Assembly (NCBI GenBank): GCA_947579665.1 | Contig: OX388345.1 | Coordinates: 70,857,454 to 70,921,453 of the forward strand | Source: Sympetrum striolatum | Lineage: Eukaryota; Arthropoda; Insecta; Odonata; Libellulidae | DNA: 64,000 nucleotides | Reading direction: 5' to 3' | In this document: piece by piece, positions 21,889 through 35,390 of the stretch | How positions within the stretch are numbered: position 1 is the stretch's first letter | Layout of the letters: every line of letters starts with the position of its first letter | The notes under the pieces: generated by a model | Seen by the model: only the letters and a program-made list of their open reading frames with translations | Told to the model about the DNA's origin: nothing | Database searches by the model: none | Translations under genes and position numbers: made by a program

Positions 21889-24800
21889 TCATTCTTTATT
21901 TACTTACAACTTTTACCCCAATCTCAGTTGTTGTTACGGGAATTAATCATTGAGGCTTGCGTATAGCAGTAACTGCAGCAACTGTATTTTGGTATTGTTT
22001 GAATTGCTGATATCGCTGCCTTCATTGTGTAACAGCTGTAGCAATCTTTTTTGGTGTTGACTTTGTATTTGAACGTCGCAATCAGTGCTTATCATTTATT
22101 ACAGAATACTTCATGTTAATCGTGATTTCTTAAATTAACTTCTGTAAAACTTTTTCATTTCGTGAATGTGTGTCTTTTTAAAATTGTATTGCTTCATCAT
22201 ACATATGGTTATGACGCGTATTTTTTGTCAGCTTCTGTTTAATTATTGAATCATTACTTGTTCTATATATTATTTACACTGATTCTACGTTCTTCAAAAT
22301 AATTGAATGTCATGGAATTCTCAATTCATTGGTATGTGTGGCTGATTATTTAAGTTGAAAAACATTAGCTGATCAATAAAATATTTGAACATTGAGTAAG
22401 CTTATTTTTTTGTTTTTTCTATTGCCGCAATATTTGTCATCATTTGAGTAAACAAATATTTTTCTAAAGCGTATACGTATTATATATAGTTACTTTGTCA
22501 CCGTATTTTAAGTTAGTAGTATTAGTTGCAATCAACTTGAGTAGAACTTAGCTTAACTGTTTGATACCAAAATTTGATTATTGATTATTCTGTAGTTTTC
22601 AACTGGCGCAACTTCTGTGGTGTGACCTTAAGTAATAATATCTTGGTGAGCATTTTCCTTACCGTAATCATAGTAACAGATTTGCCATTATTTCATACTG
22701 CTTTACTTACATAAGAAAAATCGCTTCAATTCAAGGAAGTGAAGTTGGAAGTGTTTATACTAAATTCATTCCCCTGATTTTTTAATGAAGTGAAATATTT
22801 GCTTTCTCCCCTTCCAGACCTTATGGAATGAAAGCGAAATATTTTTTCAGGGTGAACGTCAAACCTAGGAGGAACTACTGATGAAAGAACTCCGAAGATT
22901 ATCATGGAAACCTGAATATCACCTGATAAAGATGTCGGCGAAAGATCTGAGATTTTGCACTTGCTAAAACTTCATAGTACAGCGATTCCACTATTTTTGT
23001 TGGTTGCTGAGCATTATCACATTAAAAATGATACTTGAAAATATTAGTTTAATTTTATTTAAAGCTCTTTGAATAATTTCCAAAAAAATCTTCTTGTATG
23101 TTGTATAAAAGTCTGTAACCTTTCGCAATATTTTTGTTTATACAGTCGTATTTCTTTTGTATTCGAATGCATAATAAAATGTTTAAGTACTGAGAATCTG
23201 AAAAATTTACTAAGTCCAGAAAAAATTGTCCGAAAAGTAAACAAATTTTTTCGTAAGTGATTACAGTAAACATTCAAAAAAATGACTTCCAAATGACTTT
23301 GAAATGAAGTCCAAAACGTAAACACAAAAAAATATTCTAAGTCCGAAATGTAAGCAAACTTTCCAAATGTAAACAAACCTCATTTTTCGTGATTTTGCTT
23401 GAAAAATTTCAAAAAAGTCGAAGAATTTTTCCGGCAGAATCTCAAAGTGTAACTTGGAGATAGTCCCTGGCCCATTAACCACTTTTTATCCATGGAGCAG
23501 TCGAATGCACGCTGTGTGTGCATTCGACCGCTCCTCAAAAAAATCAATCCAAAATTTTATGCCATTTGACTTATTTTATTTAACAATTACATTTTTTTTA
23601 ATTTCAAATAACAAATCATATATACACCATGAAATACAATTACAATTATTTTTCCAAATTACAATATTCACAATAGATTAATTTCAAAAACAACTATTTC
23701 ACAACCCGTTCTCTTCACATTTCAGCTTCACAGCACTCTTCCACTTCATCAGCTGCTAATATCTAAAAGAAAATTTCCCATAAAAATCATTCCTTAATTT
23801 AACATGCTATGAAAATTTTAAAAATTCACATCACAAGAATTTTAAAACAATAACAGCTAAACCTGGCCACTGTGCTCAGGAAAAGCAAAACTATCATACC
23901 TAGAAACGTAAAAAATTAAACAAGTTACCTTTAAAATAATACAACATAAACCAAAAATTACATTGAAAAAAGCCCAATAACGTCATTTGTATGCTACACA
24001 TTCATTCATAAAAGCAATCATTAACAAATAACATTAAATATGAAGTTATTGAAAACCCTCCAGAATTGAATTTCAAAACTAATTTTTAAGGATAACAAAT
24101 TGTGTAGCGTTTGTTTAACCTTCAAAATAAAAAGAATGTATGACTTTTTAATGAAAACCTGAAAATAAACTTAAGTTACTCCATCTAATTTAGAATTACA
24201 TGTTCAAAATCCTTTTAATACTTTCACATAATACATCAAGACCGCAGACTGCTCAAATCTTCTGAAAGACTAGAAATACTTCGGCCGTCAACCTTACCTT
24301 CGTACACATCCCGCAGTTCCAAATCTGCAACAATCATCTTTAACACGAAAATTTCCTGAAAAATCCTACAAATATTTGGAAAGATTCTCAGAGCATGCAA
24401 AGGCTAGGAAAATTTCAAAAGGTAATATTCCTTGAAACAAACTTTATTTTACTAAAATAAGATGAAACATTTTGCAGAAAAATAACACAGGAAATGATAC
24501 AGAAAGAAAATAACAAAAACCAATTTCATTGGCTGTAGGACAAAGACGGCAACTCAATTCACAAATACGCTGTTTCCAGGAATTTCCCATAATAAAACCT
24601 ATAATTTCACATTTAGGACGACAATACAATTACGACAGTACAAATACAAATTTTTTAAATTACACTGAAAAGATAACAAAAGTAACACTTCAGCTAAACA
24701 TTTACAATATCACTACCTAGTTGAAACGGTAAAAATTGTATTCCAGCTGAAATTCTGCTAGGTCATTTTACAGCTTCAAATAAGTTTATAACTAGAGGAG

Positions 24801-27800
24801 TTCACGTTTCATTACAGAAGACGATAAAAAAATCCCTAAGTTTTCTTAACTTAAAACTATTCACAATAAATCAATCCTCAATTACTTCGTGCAAGTAACA
24901 ATAAATTGCTTTTGAAAGAAAATCTTCCATGACACTTTTCCAATTAACCAATTAACTAAATTTAAATGTTCAAATTTGGGTAATTACTTTAGTGTAATAC
25001 ATAAGGACCTCTCATTGTTGCACATTTATACCAGACTAAAGGAAAATAATTTAACCTTAGCGACACACACAAGTTTTTAATAGAAAACTTGTAAAAGTTT
25101 TGCATTTAAAATGCGGTATTTACAGTAAATCGTTTAATATTTGAACACATTTCATTTTCTCTGAGGGAAAAATTCTACTGCTTAACGTGAATTCCTAACT
25201 AAAGTACCACGTCGTCAATCGTTAGTTATTTTCTCCTTTAGCTATAATTGGAAAGGATTTCATTGAAAGGTAGCGTATACAAAAATAAAATAGGATTACA
25301 TTCCTGAAACAAGCAGTAATATACGATTAAATATTATGGAAGGTAGAAAGAAATAACATACCAATAAAATAAAAAACTTTCAATAACAGTACAATAGATT
25401 TAAACGGAAACTCCATTTAAATAATACTCCTTGTGGTTAGCGTCACTATTTTTCTCCTAAACAGAAGGTAAAAAATTTCCTTAAGTAACTCTGTAACTAA
25501 AGATTCCGTGCTTCAATATATGAACGCAAATACGTTGGAACGCATAACGTAAAGCTGTAGCTAAATATTGATAAAAATTCAATAACTTTTCAAATGTTTA
25601 CTTCAATGCTGAATATTGCAAAATTTGCATTATTTTCTTAATTCGTCCGAACAGCAATGAAAATAACTGGAAGGTTACGTAAAATTTTTAATGACTATAC
25701 ATGATAAAGATAATGCCAATATTACGAATGGCGTATTTATTAATAACAACTAATTTACGCTGAAAAGTCAAACCAAAAATCTCGAGAACGGCGTGTACCA
25801 CTTTCAAATCAAATGACTTGTCCCGAATGTTCAAGAATTAAGACTCTCTTCAAACTAATATAAACTACTCAACGTTAAAAAAGTATCAAATTGGCGAAAT
25901 TTGCGATAACAGATATCAGGCAATGTTAACTCACGTTTTCAGAGTCCCTTTCTACCTTGATGAGAAAATCCAAATTCTCTTCGAAGTTGCGAAGTACAAA
26001 CTCAGCTTTGAATGATAATCAAGTTGATGCTGTATCCTCCTTATATCCTATCTTCGTTCTTGAAGAAATTATCGTCTTCTCTGTATCCACGTCAGCTCTC
26101 ATCAGATCCACCAGAAAAGTGCCGTAAATATCGCAAATGCTGTCCAGATTACGAGCTAAGGGAGATCAAAGAGTCCAAAAGGCTGCTGTTCTCCAAGTTC
26201 TGTTCCGAGGTAAAAAAAAATTAATCCAGAAATGTCTAAAGATTCAACGTATACATCACACGCATTTTAAACTGAGAACTCAGAAATATTGAGAGCTTCT
26301 AGCAATTCGAAGATTCCCAAAGGTGATCAAAGGGTAAAATATGAATAAACATACTACGTAACCTACGAATCAACGATTTGGTTGTAAACCATGATTAATG
26401 ACTGATTGAATTACCAACGATAAATATAAGAAACCATTACTATAAGCATCAGCTTTTTAAATGAAATATTTTTAATTAATTTTAGTTATTTATTATTCAA
26501 TAATCGTAAATGAGTTTACCAACATTGGTTACAGTCACTGGAGTGTACTAGCATCTTAACACTATTACAAATTAAAAGCACCACATTAATAAAGCACATG
26601 GAAATAAAGACTATTATTAGTACACATGGAAAATACCATTCACAAATCACGTACACACTACATTAAATAAATGTAAAACATAAATGGAACTTACAATGAA
26701 AACATAAACATAAATATTTACATGAAATACGGCATGTAAAACAAAACAAATAATTAATTATACAAAAATAATTAAAAATGAGCCCAACCAACAAAATGAA
26801 ACTGAATAAAAATTGTAAACTTAATATCAATTATAGCGATGGACTCTAAAAGTGAGAAAAAACTAAGATTAGGAGAGAGTTCGAGCGGGGGTGTATATGC
26901 ATTGCAGCATGTATATATTTTATTGTACACTGTACAAGTCTTCGAGAACAGTCGAATCTGCTTCCGATTCCTCAAGAATATATGAAACAAGAAAAAAATA
27001 TCTGGAACAATACAAGAGGGGCTTTCCATCGCAATAAAAAATGAATATCAGGCAGAATAAAAAAAGCAGAAGCAGCCAACAAACCTGAAAACGAAGAATG
27101 TAATAAAACCAATGCATAAAATTCTTCCGTACGGCTGCTGGAGACAATAACAGCAATGAAAATTGGATACTGAATGATGAAAAAGCTTCATAAGAGTAAA
27201 ATGGCAATCGTTTAATGCACCGATTCTTCGTAACGGAGCGCAAATGCCTATTTGGAATCAATAATTAATTAACAGGATAAAATTAGGTTCGGCGATTGGA
27301 AGGTATATTTGACAACACAATCAATAGTAAAAGCTGAAAATAATGACGAATGAGATTTGCAGAAAATCTGCGGAATAATTAATTTGATCTACAGTGCGGC
27401 ATGAAGAACTGAAAATGAAAATCAACCTGAAAATAACTTGCAAGGATCATTATGATACGAAGTGAGCAAAGCATGAGCCATTAAAAACCACCAACCTTAT
27501 TAACTGTTGCATTTTCACCCAATGGTATTCATTACGTTCTAAAGTTGCGAAATATAATGCAAGTAGAAAATTTTCACATTGCACGTAAAGGATACATTAC
27601 CCTCTTAACTGGTCAAAGTAAGGAATCCCCAATGAAACACTTTTCCATGCGGATCCATCCTTATTTAAACTGACAAGACAATTTCGTCGTCCATCGGCTC
27701 AAGAGCTTTTCCAGAGGATTCTTTCATCCTAATTCGACCGAAGTGCCAGCGAGAGTGCAGAGACTGTTCCATAAGCGGAAGAAAGTAATTCTTAGATAAA

Positions 27801-28117
27801 AATGACCAACAATAAAACATCTAATGCAGTCAATAATGCTGTTGCACCTCTTCGCACCTCGGAAAATGAGCAAACGGATAAAATAATCAACTCGACCGAA
27901 AATGAACGTAAAAGATGACAGCAAATGTTTCCGATTAATAAAGAGACTAATCCACTCCGATAAAATATTAATAAAACTAAAATTAACATCGCGGAATGTT
28001 TAACTTTCGTATGACAGAAACAGGAAAAAACCTCTCGAAAAACAAAAAATTAATCAACTATTAATGAATCGAACTACGATACGAAAAACACTTTCACAAA
28101 GATATTTTTTCCCTCAC
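21889..28117. other. AT-rich intergenic stretch
   Basis: About 6.2 kb, strongly A-rich on the + strand from 23.5 kb, with no recognised gene. It contains a hairpin at 23494-23534 and a splice-bounded GC-richer island near 26095-26209 that could be an exon on either strand. Confidence 0.5.
23494..23534. repeat. Hairpin with 17-bp arms
   Basis: GGAGCAGTCGAATGCAC, a 7-base spacer, then the reverse complement with one mismatch. It contains CpG-bearing sequence in an AT-rich setting. It may be the palindromic tip of a small DNA transposon, but no target duplication is visible. Confidence 0.6.
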
Positions 28118-28141
28118 CTGGTTGACCACGAAGTGCAGCAT
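26149..28141 (-). other. Candidate spliced - strand transcript (first exon near 28.1 kb)
   Basis: On the - strand, ATG at 28141 reads MLHFVVNQ to a good donor CAG|GTGAGG (exon end 28118). A strong pyrimidine-rich acceptor at 26200 (T-tract then CCTCGGAACAG) opens an exon that continues in phase for 16 codons to TAA at 26149. The resulting 24-codon frame is too short to call a protein; an unrecognised lncRNA or 5' UTR is as likely. The island at 26095-26209 is also open on the + strand (KCRKYRKCCPDYELREI) with a possible donor GAG|GTAAAA. Confidence 0.2.
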
Positions 28142-28229
28142 TCCGTCGAATAGCAGAGTAGCAAAGGGTTCTTCCGTTCAGCACGACAGTCCAACAGCAC
28201 ATTAGCTAGGACCTCTAGGGCCGAGGAAC

Positions 28230-30700
28230 TTATAGGATGAAAGACAAGTGGCGCCAAAGGGAGAGAAATTACAACTAGGCACACCCGTTTCACTTTGCCA
28301 TATATAATTAGTTAATCATAAATTAGCCATACATAATTATAAATTCGTAATGATATACATAAAACTTTCAATTACGGTATAATTGCAGAAACTATTCCGT
28401 AACGTTTCCCCTCTTGAGGAGAAACCGCGTGAGGGGTACCTACCTCCCTCCTCCCTTAAGGTGACCCCGTCCTCCTACTAAAGCACATGGACAAAAACTA
28501 TCGATTGAACATTAAATACAAAGTAATTAAATACAAAGTTAATTAATTAATAGTTCCCTATCAATGTTCCCTAAACCAGTGGTCATACAGATGGGTTAAC
28601 ACCCCTTCTTTTCTGACTATCATCCGAGGTTATATTGAAGTATTTCTGTGCCTTTGCACCTGCGGCTCTCGATTTTTTGGCTCTATTACCCCTTTCGATA
28701 ACTTTTAATTAATTCCAAATAATAACAAAGGGACGATCGATTTTTTCAGTTTAAAGCAACGCTGCATGATCCAGACTCGATTTAATCCACGATATTCTAT
28801 CGACCCCGTTAAATTTCGTCGAGTACATCAGACTACGATTTAATAGATCGTGCACAACCTACAGGATATTATTACGTTTTTTAATCATGCCCTCTATTCT
28901 TTGCTAAACCACCTCAAGTTCAAGCAAAAACTCAGAAGACAAGCCCTCCTTAAGGACACTTCTTATTCACGAGTCAAATTAAACTTGGCACTGCACTAGC
29001 AGAGAGATAGCGAGCATTCTATCGAAGGAGTGGTGTATTTCATTAAATAAGAGATATGCTTGCCAGTCATAGCAGGTGATGGAGACATCGTTTGTGCCAG
29101 TGCTTCCCAAGCGGTATGCCGTGGCACAGTGGTGTGTCGTAAGCAGCCGTAAGTAAGCTCTTGGTGTGCCGCGGAATATATGAGCGTAATATATTTTTCC
29201 TTACGTATGCCCATTAGTTTGCGATCCATTTCGCTTAGTGAGAGAACGTGAAATAAGCTATAAACAATAAATTCGATTTTCGATTCAAATGTAGAATTAA
29301 ACCAATCGATGCAGTTAAGTGCGCCGTGAAGTTTGACTCAACATGTAAATTTGGCGAGGAGGACTAGCTTATGATTTTACGACAATGATTACTTCATCTA
29401 ATGTTACTGACTAGAAACAATTATCAATTAATGGAACTCACCTTCATTAATTTTGGATCCTGAGCGTTTTAACTGAAGGAAATATAACAAGGCGCTGTCC
29501 TACACTTACACGTCCTACTGCAATTCTCTCGCGCACCAATTCGATCACGCGGGCCTTAGGTTCGCCACAGCCGTACAAATGCTTCACAGAGAATTTTAAG
29601 AGACGTAACAGATCATGCGAATTAAAATTATTCAAGATGAAAGGCGGAGAATTAAAAATCTAAGTACTAATATCGAATATAACTGAGAATAAGGGGTGTT
29701 CATGTGACTCAAAACCTACCTCATACTTAATGTAAACCTCAAAGCTTATGTATAAGCTATGGGATAAGATGCAACGCAGTAAGAACTTTTATGCGGCAAA
29801 TCGGTGTGATTGCAGAAAAAAGGTCTGAGTGGAAGGAGTTATTCGATAATTCCTCAGCATGATAGTATCCAGTTGATGACCAATTTGTTTTCGCAGATGA
29901 AGAATCTCAAAAAATAATGATTTTTCGTGATTATCTTAATTTCGAGGAGGCGGTTGACGACGTTTAAATTTATTAACTTATGTCGATCGTAATTCTTATA
30001 TCGAAATCTCTTAAGCTTTCAATTGCACAAAGATAAATGCCATTCATAATGGCTGCAAGGCCGAAACCGATCGTTTAACTTAACTCATTAATTAAATGAC
30101 GTTCCACGAGGTACGTTCCCAATGATTTCTTTCAATTTCCATACTCCAAATGGAGCAAAACCCCCGGCGGTATTTGAATGTTTCGGGTAAAGGTTTGGTA
30201 ACCTTCCTACTGCAAGTGGGTATTACTCGAACGTCATAAAACGTAGGAGATAGCTTCATGGGAGGCCCTAGCCCCGACGCTTCCCCTGCCTCTCTCGTCT
30301 CCCTCGCACCGACCTTCGACTCCTCAAGAAACTAGCGTTGTATTTTCTGAAAGTTTCCAAGAGACAGCGAATAGTACGGTTATTGTCACTTGGAGATTAA
30401 TGTTTCAACAACTGAGGATTCAGTTTGAGAAACCTTGATTCAGCCACTTAATAAATTGGTGACAAAACACTTATTGTAGTAAAGGATATCACGTATGCAG
30501 CTATGGCAGTTTAGAATGTTACAGTAAATTTTCAGATTTTTTTTCCGTATAATTTAAAAGTTATTCCAGTGAACAGAAAGAAAATTACTTCTGAAAAGAA
30601 CTAATCCCATCACCTGTTGCTGCATGAAATATATATATATATCTATTATATATAGATGCTTCTCCGGATTCATTCTATATATAGGTATATAGATAGGATA
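28230..30700. other. Intergenic stretch, no gene supported
   Basis: No recognised coding sequence. It contains a hAT-like terminal fragment at 29098 and AT-rich low-complexity sequence at 30630-30700. Confidence 0.45.
29098..29180 (+). mobile_element. hAT-like transposon end fragment
   Basis: CAGTGCTTCCCAAGCGG followed by GTGGCAC and GTGTGCCGCGG blocks resembles the ends of hAT/Charlie-like elements (CAGTGnTTCCCAA ... GTGGCACAC). No matching opposite end or 8-bp duplication was found, so it is a fragment or a chance resemblance. The end coordinate is approximate. Confidence 0.35.
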
Positions 30701-30739
30701 CTAATTCACAGCCTAAACCACAATCGTGATTGACAGGAA

Positions 30740-31740
30740 TTTTTTACGACATATTGGCCATAACGTGTAACCGCCAGAAAAATTGCGATTTTGACCCTCA
30801 GTGTCATGGGTTCGATTCCAGAGGTCCCAAATTCCCGATTTTTCCCGTTTAAATGCATTGCTTTGATTTTCAGGAATTAAAAAAAAATACTTTCCGGATA
30901 GGTAGAGAATCAAAACTCAAGGAGCCTATATGTATGGTCATGATCTATCGAAAACGTAAATGACTTCTACGGAAAATATCCTGGGTTCGATGCTAGGTTG
31001 AGGCAAAAATCGGCCGTTTAAAATGCATTGTGGCGTTTTTATGATTTTTTTTGGACCCCTTCCCGATGGCATGGAAACTTGAAACCTTGCACGTGGATAG
31101 ATATCATGAATGTATTTCATAATAAAATTTTACATGTTCGCTGATGGTCCTTGGTTCGATCCCAGAGGGCCATTTGCACTTCTCAATGCATTTCTTACGG
31201 AGATAGCGGAAACAAAATTTAGGTTCTTCTCGGCATGCTATCGACTTCAAACTTTGCATGATAGAAGAGCAAGTCTTTACAAATCAAACTCTGCATTCAC
31301 AACTTACAATATTTCCTGGGTTCGACACCAGGTGTCTCTGCAATCAGAAGTTGATCCGATTTTTATGAATTATTTTGAAACCATTCCCAATAATATAGAA
31401 ACTTGAAATTCGGCATATGGATAGAGACCATGAATAACTTTCAGAAACATGTTTTAGATTTCCAAGATCGTCCTTGGTTCGAATCCAGAGAGCCATTTAC
31501 ATTCGTGAAAATTAGAACGTCTTTTGAGGCAGTTGTAGCCAATATTTCTGCTTGAATTTTCACACATAGTTTGAGATGGTGATCTTCTGTTGTGCTGCAT
31601 AGTAAGTTCACAGTAAAGACCCGGGTTCGATGCCAGACGATGAAAAGTCAGCGAATTTTAAGAAAAATTTCAATCCTTTTTTTTTCTATTGAGGACCGTC
31701 CCGATATGATGCCGATATGAAATTAGTATTGTCCTTCTGC
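30740..31740. repeat. Diverged ~330-bp tandem repeat, 3 copies, each with two B-box-like motifs
   Basis: Six GGTTCGA motifs occur at 30809, 30984, 31153, 31319, 31476 and 31624, spaced 148-175 bp. They alternate: the odd ones read GGTTCGATTCCAGAGG-like, the even ones CTGGGTTCGATGC-like. Sequence between them also repeats, for example GGAAACTTGAAACCTTGCA (31073) against GAAACTTGAAATTCGGCA (31398), and AAATGCATTG (30850, 31021). The true period is therefore ~305-344 bp, made of two related halves. GGTTCGANTCC is the RNA polymerase III B box, so a tRNA-related origin is likely. Confidence 0.75.
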
Positions 31741-32687
31741 TTGCAGTATGCAAGCTACATTTTACTCGTATATATATATACAAATTAAAATTCCTATACC
31801 TGAATTGATAATCTTACCGCCGCATTTGATACATTTTCTTTTGCTCGTCTCGGGAATCATTAAGAAAAGATGATCAACATGAACCACGACGCTCTTTATG
31901 AGCAAAAATAATAAAACAATCAATTGAGGAAGGCTTACTTTGTGGAAATCCTTGACAGGAATATTAAGGAATAAAGACGACACTTATAACATGAGCGGTA
32001 ATCGGTCGTTAGAAAATATATATTGTGGAAATACGTCAAGTGATAAATTTGTTCTTTTTACCTTTAACTTTTTTTACCATATATAATGTATGTACCTTTT
32101 ATATAATTGCCGAATCCACAACAGCAACTACGCGGCATGCTTGAGTTATCTCCCACCGAACGTGAATAAACTAATGTTTACTAACACAGGTGCCAGAACA
32201 ATTGAGCATCAATAAACATTTCATAATCAGAATATCGTATCTAAACTGTGTTTACACTTACAGCGCTTACAGCTCTGCCTCGGCACTTTGGTTGTCTTGC
32301 TTAATATCCGAAGATAAAATATTCTTCGAATTTCTCAAAATGTATTCTCTATATTTGGCTAGGCGTTTTGATTAATTTTAAAATGAATATCTGAAATATT
32401 TTATTTCAACAATGGTGTCTAACTTTTCGATTGGAAATCGAGGATGGATAATAGCGTGTTTTTTTGTGTCATGAAGCTTAGGTCATGCATAATTAAGTGT
32501 TCCCTTTGAAGACAAATGGTTGTGAAGCACTGGGACACACAAGGAAAACAAACTTTATTAGGGATAGAGAGAAAACCAACTCCATAATCCTGGGATAAGA
32601 TCATTCTAATATTTCCTTCATTTATCCTTGATTTCAGACTCTCCCATAAAAAATACCCATAGGCAAATCTAATTAGAATCTATTGGT

Positions 32688-32857
<170 letters not shown>

Positions 32858-33557
32858 ACAAAAAGATAGAAATGTACAGATATCACTCAAAATATATGAA
32901 GAACAAAGAAATGCTACCCCTCCAAATGTGGCTCATTAAATGGTATTTAAATCACGAAATTAGACTCTCACAGGCTTTCAGCCTTACCAGTTTCATTCCT
33001 GGTAAAATTGAATCCACTTCACTGCTTTGGAAAAATTTAATTATTAATGGTGATTTTGATTTATAGCAATGGAAACTTAAAATGAAAGAAATGAAAAGTA
33101 GCGCACATGGATTGATAGCTGAGATGTTCATTAAAAATCATTCCTATCAAGGAATTGAACCCCCAATAAATCATACTTTCGTAAGCTAAATTTCTTTTCA
33201 ATTCTTTTTATGTATATACTTCTCTGTAGGATGTTAATTAACCTCTTTGGATAGTATAAATGCGATTTCATTATAAAACACATAATGTAAATGCTGTAGT
33301 TTTTTGTATGGACATAAATACCATCAAAATTCTTCTCTCGTTATTGCTACTGATTAGAAAAGTTCTAAATTTGCAATAGATCATTGTAACAGCCGAGTGG
33401 ATTTTCAGATTGATATGAGATCTTTTACATACAACATTTTTGCAGAATTGGTGTACACTCATTAACAATAAATTGTGAATAATATTGTGCTTCTTCAAAT
33501 GAATTTTATAATGAAGTACGTTTTGTATTGCATATATCATGAAGAGTTTTTACCCCC

Positions 33558-33620
33558 AGATAGCCATTTGGGTAACGTTTTGACCTTTCATAAAAGTGGT
33601 CCTAGGTTCAATTCTTCGTC
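33558..33620 (+). repeat. tRNA-like SINE head
   Basis: An A-box-like TAGCCATTTGGGTAACG and, about 40 bases on, a B-box-like GGTTCAATTCT (33605-33615), at the spacing of tRNA-derived SINEs. No acceptor stem pairing, so not a tRNA gene. The body and tail are not resolved. Confidence 0.4.
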
Positions 33621-34185
33621 GGGTTGAAGATTAGTCAGCATCTTCTCAGCATTGCAATGGATATGGGTAGCAATCCGTGAGATTACATGACACTTTTACC
33701 CAATGACTGCTTCAGAGAATAGGCTAGAGAACATTCTGACACATGGGTTCCACTCTGAAGGAGTTTCAATACTTGAATATATGCATTGGAAAATTGTAGA
33801 CTGTACGTCTGCAGCTATCCAAAATTGAAATCATACAGTTAGTATAACTTAAAAAAGATTCTAAAAATGTTCATAGCGCGAATTTTTTGATATATCTATG
33901 AAAAGTGTTGCGCTTGAGATGAATAGAATGATTAATAGAATTGATGATGGCATATAGTATATAAAGGAATATTGGAAGTTCTACTTCTATCATTAAGATA
34001 GCTACACCCTATCAATGTCAAAATAGTGTTCCATTCAGCTTCTTGTTTTCCTATGCATCCATTTGTTAGCATCTAAGGCAAGAATTATAGAATTACTTTG
34101 CTACTCATAGATATAAGAGAAAGGCGAAACATGATTTTGTAGGCTGTTTGAAAAGGAGTAGTAGTTTTTTCAAACTTTACAAACT

Positions 34186-34237
34186 TTGAACTAAGCTCAC
34201 ATCATTGTTAATTAACAACGATATGAGCTTAGTTCAA
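34186..34237. repeat. 52-bp near-perfect palindrome without spacer
   Basis: The 26-base arms start TTGAACTAAGCTCA and meet at TTAA; only two positions mismatch. The whole could extrude as a cruciform. It may be a minimal MITE remnant. Confidence 0.85.
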
Positions 34238-35313
34238 TATTAATCTACCAACAGATTCACAGATTGCTGCTACAATTAGGTATATTGTGGCATGAGAATT
34301 ATTGATGCCAAGATTCATCAAATGTGAGTTGAAAGAGACAACAGTTATGACAGTTTGCAGGATATGAAGCATTCCAATAATTAATCCCTAATGTGTTACA
34401 TTATGAGTCAAAAGCGAAGACAACAACTAAGCAACTGCAGTAATTGTTCCTGTAGAATAGCTGTGCATCTAAAGCTGCCAGTAACATCAATAGGAATTCA
34501 AGGAACTTTCTGGGCCATATTCAATTCGAAAACTACAGATCTTATTTCATTAAACAATAATTTTACCATCTTTTAACTTTTAACAGTTTATCTTTTTCTA
34601 CTAAAATAGATTCTCAAGTCTTTTCGAGAAGAAAGATCGAGGGAACTTCAATGGAGTTACTTAATGATACATTACAGGCTTATTTAAGCCTTAGAAAAAT
34701 TTTCTTTATGGTATCTAATAATCCATTATTCATTCATAAATTCTTTCTTCTTATATTAGAATGGTTTTATTACCTAATAAAAATTCATTATCTTCAGTTA
34801 AAATATAAATACCTACAATGATTTTATGCTTATTTATATAACACCTAGAGTCAAAAATGTCTTGTCTCATCCTGAGAATACCTATCTGCCATACCTGAGT
34901 ATATACTATGACTGATCAAAGGCAAACCAAACATATAAGCATTTTCGATTCTTGGAAAAATAAGAAAAAAAGCCAGCCTAAAATACTTCCCTGCATTCAC
35001 TCCAAGGTACATATTTCTTTTCAATTTCAAAAACCTCAATCAGGAGTAAAATAGCCATAAGAATCATCCAGCTATTAATTTGCTTCTAACAAACTAAGAT
35101 TTAGATTTATGGTAAGCTTCTCATAATCTTTCATAGACAACTCAATAAAAAATTCAATGTCAACATACTCTTCAACTTCATGAGTGTACTAAAATGTAGT
35201 TTCTTTTAGTTGTCACGGTTCGTCAGGCCAAATATTAACACAATCATTGAATGCAATTATGAGTATATTCGCATTCAGTATTGAAAGTTAACCTGTGGAG
35301 GTTGAACCTTCAC

Positions 35314-35390
35314 ATATAAGACGCAGGGAAATTTTTCAAGACATAATTTAGGAAAAAAGGTGCGTCTTATATGCCGTCAAATACGGTACA
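35314..35390. repeat. Inverted repeat with ATATAAGACGCA arms, MITE-like end
   Basis: Perfect 12-bp arms ATATAAGACGCA (35314-35325) and TGCGTCTTATAT (35361-35372) flank an A/T-rich centre. The right arm continues as GCCGTCAAATACGGTA, a shape seen at the ends of short non-coding DNA transposons in many animals. No target duplication was identified. Confidence 0.5.

Noticed and set aside
30800..31640. Series of tRNA genes
   Set aside because: Only B-box-like motifs are present; no cloverleaf pairing or acceptor stems. Better explained as a tandem repeat.
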